A stretch of DNA of 64,000 bases from Armigeres subalbatus (taxonomy: Eukaryota > Arthropoda > Insecta > Diptera > Culicidae). Below the pieces are notes generated by a model. That model was not told where the DNA came from. It searched no databases and saw nothing but the letters and a program-made list of their open reading frames with translations. Where the stretch lies: positions 28,597,242 through 28,661,241 of the forward strand of contig NC_085141.1 in assembly GCF_024139115.2 (NCBI RefSeq), written 5' to 3'. Positions 60,640 to 64,000 of the stretch are shown piece after piece. The position numbers and the translations under genes were made by a program. Every line of letters starts with the position of its first letter. Positions within the stretch are counted from its first letter, which is position 1.

Positions 60640-63165
60640 CGACTGATCGAGCGTCTGTTCACCAAAGAGGTGCGTCTCCAACAGCGTCTGTTCTGGCATT
60701 CAGCCGCTGAGTATGAAATGCTATTCCCTGGATTCTGGAAGCTATACCAAAGATGGCAGCCCCATCCCGGTGGATAGGAAACCTTGGTCCAACAACCTAA
60801 CATTAATTTGTTCGAGAAACCGATAATGAAGGAATACGGACTGATTTTACGGCAACGACTCTTAGCGGAAAACAACGGACACGAATGGGAGCATGGAACG
60901 TTTTAACCCTAGCCCAGCAGGGTAAATTGGCACAACTTGCCAATGAGGCACGCCGCATGAAGCTTGAGATCCTGAGACTGAGTGAAGTCCGTTGGCCAAA
61001 CTTTGGAGAACACAGAATGCCGTCGGGACAAATTCTACTATACTCTGGTTTACGAGGTGAATCCTCCCCTCCGGCATCGCGGAGTTGAATTCCTACTAAG
61101 TGCCCAGTCACACTCTGCGCTTATGAAGTGGGAACCTATAAGTGAAAGGATAATCAATGCCAGATTTAGAACACAGGTCCGAAACCTCACTATAATCCAC
61201 AAACGATGCTGCCGATTTGCAAGACAAAGAGAACTTCTACAGCCAACTCAATGCCGTCGTAGATAGAATTCCGAAGGGTGATATCAATATCTGTTTGGGT
61301 GACATCAATGCGAAGATCGGATCCGACAACTCGAACCATGAGCACATTATGGGACGTCATGGTCTCGGAGAAATGATCGGAAACGGAGAGCTGTTCGCAG
61401 AATTCTGTGGTAGTAACGACATGGTGATCGGAGGATCGCTTTTCCCTCATCGACCGCTTCACAAGCTCACGTCTCCCGTGACATCAGCCGAAAATGGAAA
61501 CGGAGCCTTCTTGATGTACGGAATAAACGTAGGGCCGATATCGAGAGAGTTGGACGATGGTTCAACACACGCCGACTGGAAGATGCCACGGTGAAACAGT
61601 CCTTCGTTGAAGGCACGCGCCGCAGATATTCCGGAAGGTGGCAGCGTGGAAGACCAGTGGACCACCATCAAGAATGCCTTCATCGCCACCAGCGAGAATA
61701 ATCTCGGCGAACTGCGCACCCAGAGAAAGCAATGGATCACCGATGAGACCTCAAGGAAGATAGAGAAGCGAAGAGAAGCCAAAACCGCGATAGAGCGATC
61801 AAAAACCAGAGGAGCCAAAGTCTTATCCCGTCAAAGATACCCGGCTCTTGAGAAGGAAGCGAAACGCTCATATCGACAGGACAAGCGAGCGTGTTCGGAC
61901 CCTCTGGCCGACGAAGGACAGAGAGCCGCAGCAACCAGGGGCATTCGCCTCCTCTACGATATCTCACGACACTTAAGCGGGGCGAAGATGATAGCAACGA
62001 TGCCTGTGAAAGACGCGAATGGTCAGTTATTGACCGATCCAACTGACCAGCTGAAACGCTGGTTCGAGCAGTTCGAACAACTTTTTCAAGTACCAGCTAG
62101 GCCACCACCACCTCAGCGTGATCTGCCTAGGTTCCGAGTTCCGACGTATAACACGCGTAAATACCGTAGCTCCATCACTGCTAGAGATTGAAACAGCCAT
62201 CCAAAGCATGAAATCGAATAAAGTCCCAGGGGTCGATATCAGCCGAGATGCTCAAAGCTGACCCCATGACATCCGCACAACTACTGCATCGTTTATTTCG
62301 TAATATCTGGGACACCGCAACTTTCCCGGTCGACTGGATGCAAGGTATCTTAGTGAAGGTGCCCAAAAAGAGTGATCTGACTGTATGCGATAACTGGCGA
62401 GGCATTATGTTACTATGTACCGTTCTCAAAGTTCTATGCAAAGTTATCCTGGCCCGGATTCAGGAGAAGATCGAAACGATTCTTCGGCGGCAGCAGGCCA
62501 GATTCCGTGCCGGAAAATCCTGTGTGGATCGTATTGTCACTCTCCGGATCATTCTGGAGCAGGTCAACGAATTCCATTTATTTGGTATTAATTGACTACG
62601 AAAAAGCTTTCGACCGTCTCAATCATGAGAATATGTGGGGCACCCTGAAACGTTACTGTTCATCATCGTAATCGACGAGATTCTGGTAGATGCGATTGAC
62701 CGTGAACCAAACCGCGGGCTGCTATGGCAGCCTATAACCATGAAGCACCTAAACGACTTCGAATTGGCTGATGATGTTGCACTCCTCGATCAACGGCGCT
62801 CTGATATGCAGAGTAAGCTCAACGGCCTTGCTGAGCGCTCTTCTTCGGCAGGTTTAGTCAACAACGTCAACAAAACCAAATCGTTGGATGTAAACACGGT
62901 AGCCGGGCAATCAGTGGAGAATGTTGAAAGCTTCTAATATCTTGGTAGCCAAATGGCGTCAGACGGTGGAACCAAGATCGACATAGGCGTACGGATCAAG
63001 AAAGCAAGGGCTGCCTTTGCGAGTTTAAGAAATATCTGGAAAACAGACAAATAAGTGAACACATCAACCAAAATACGAATTTTCAACTGGATTCAGGATG
63101 GAGATCTTTCAAGTCGGCCCTTTGCACTACCGGAGGTGTACAGGATCCATAAGTAAGTAAGTTAT
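60640..63165 (+). pseudogene. Second RTE-like retrotransposon, decayed but nearly full length
   Basis: Leader 60640-60880; endonuclease start [18 protein letters not shown] (60885), LSEVRWPNFGEHRMPSG; ICLGDINAKIGSDNSNH (61288); then the linker (61607-62150); RT pieces WMQGILVKVPKKSDLTVCDN, LRRQQARFRAGKSCVDRIVT (62335-62530), DYEKAFDRLN (62595), and ADDVALLD (62768) in place of FADD. At least five frameshifts. Ends at a (taag)n tail near 63150-63165. The same family gave the fragments at 34881-36370. It differs from the element at 1412-4360, though both look RTE-like. Confidence 0.7.
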
Positions 63166-63186
63166 GCGAGTGGGGGCAGTAATACT

Positions 63187-63496
63187 ACACTGAGGAAAAT
63201 GGATGTATGATTTTCAATCAAACGCCTTATGAAAATTTGCCACAAGGAATCGGTATGAATTTCAATATGTTGCCTTATGAATGATGATTTTCATTTGAAA
63301 AAAAGTGATGTGCGGCAGACTGGGTTCGAACCATGGACGTCGGGGTCGGGAGGCCGGTATGTAGACCACACGTTTATCGACGCTTGATTACTCGAGAAGG
63401 TAACTGCGTATAAGAAGCACTGTTGGTGGAATAATCAGTCGAAGATTCATAAGGCGCCAATTATGAATTTCGATAGTCCAGTTCGCTGAGTGTAGG
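63187..63496. mobile_element. Inverted-end element containing a tRNA-like segment
   Basis: Ends CTACACTGAGGAAAAT and, complemented, CTACACTCAGCGAAC. Inside, minus strand, is a tRNA-like stretch with 'gtgtggtctacataccgg' (A-box region) and 'catggttcgaacccag' (B box, 63325-63340). TIR-type ends around a tRNA-like core are unusual; it may be a MITE that captured a SINE. Confidence 0.5.
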
Positions 63497-64000
63497 TAAA
63501 TCTTAATAAGTAGTGGACGTCATATTCGAATCACCCCATTCCAAAGAAAAAAATGATATTAAATATTATAAGCTATATACGAGTATTAAAATAAAACGAT
63601 TCAATCAAATTTATGTGTATGTTCCGTTGATTCGTTTGGCGTCGCCCGGTGGATACCTGTTCTGGGTACTTATTTGTTTCAAATGTTATTTCAATCCACG
63701 TATGCCCCCACATTATATTATTATGTATAAGTGCTGACGACCCACAATATTAAAGACTAGCTTTATGTACCCGGCCTTGCTCGGAATTGTCAGTTTGGTT
63801 TTCAGTTTTTTACAATCAGAAAAAGATAAAACCAATTGCTCAACAGAGTAATTGTGTTAACTTAGGGTCTGTCTCAATTGGATAATTAAACTGAAATTAA
63901 ACTTAAAAGTGACATTTCAATAATTGTCGAATAACCCTGCTCGCAGAGCAAGATTACTTTTGACAGATATCGAATCATTTTCCATCGATGTCCTATTGGA
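63497..64000. other. AT-rich non-coding sequence to the window end
   Basis: No gene or recognised repeat. 'gcccggccttgctcggaatt'-like text near 63770 resembles the start of common insect dispersed repeats. Confidence 0.3.

Overview
The window is nuclear DNA from an insect, most likely a culicine mosquito of the Aedes type. It has intron-containing genes with GT-AG splice sites, several diverged copies of a Feilai-like tRNA-derived SINE, Juan/jockey-like, RTE-like and BEL/Pao-like retroelements, and a dense load of TA-, TWA- and hAT-type MITEs. No bacterial features (operons, Shine-Dalgarno sites, CRISPR) were seen. The genus is inferred from recognised repeat families, not from a search.

Two host genes can be assembled. 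(1) On the minus strand, from a core promoter near 57.4 kb down to about 13.6 kb, lies one large gene for a secreted vitellogenin-like lipoprotein: signal peptide, lipoprotein N-terminal domain, DUF1943-type region and von Willebrand factor D domain. It most resembles the crossveinless-d family. Ten coding exons (57089-57122, 56225-56409, 33584-34766, 33131-33524, 32858-33077, 32572-32800, 31538-32511, 16084-16395, 15780-16020, 13648-14117) join in frame with GT-AG borders and total 4242 nt, or 1413 residues. Two introns have been swollen by transposons to 21.5 kb and 15.1 kb. (2) Inside the 15.1-kb intron, on the plus strand (29677-31219), sits a nested three-exon gene. It fuses an N-terminal MYCBP/AMY-1-like domain to a complete arginine kinase with an acidic tail, 469 residues in all. 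This is the most interesting coding feature: MYCBP orthologues are known in the ciliary central apparatus, so the fusion suggests a phosphagen kinase tethered to a flagellum or similar scaffold (inference).

The rest is mobile DNA. Left flank (0-13.6 kb): a nearly intact RTE-type retrotransposon with an open EN-RT frame (1412-4360), RTE fragments, a decayed gag-like ORF1 with a 147-bp MITE whose empty site is preserved next door, a perfect 252-bp palindrome, and a 2.5-kb element with long inverted ends. Intron 14.1-15.8 kb and the 16.4-31.5 kb intron: inverted-repeat elements, a duplicated 1.3-1.7-kb repeat block, nested SINEs, a BEL/Pao gag-protease-pol fragment, and a SINE with a 23-bp target duplication. 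Intron 34.8-56.2 kb: RTE debris, a decayed jockey-clade element (38.0-41.9 kb), a Juan-like element (42.2-52.3 kb) broken by a 4.3-kb insertion, a 1.29-kb solo LTR, MITEs and a foldback element, a 146-bp tandem array with inverted units, and a 1.1-kb minisatellite of 23-bp hairpin units. Right of the promoter (57.4-64 kb): four types of MITE and a second decayed RTE-like element.

The two host genes are not in one pathway. Their relationship is positional: a compact kinase gene lies antisense in the intron of a large secreted-lipoprotein gene.
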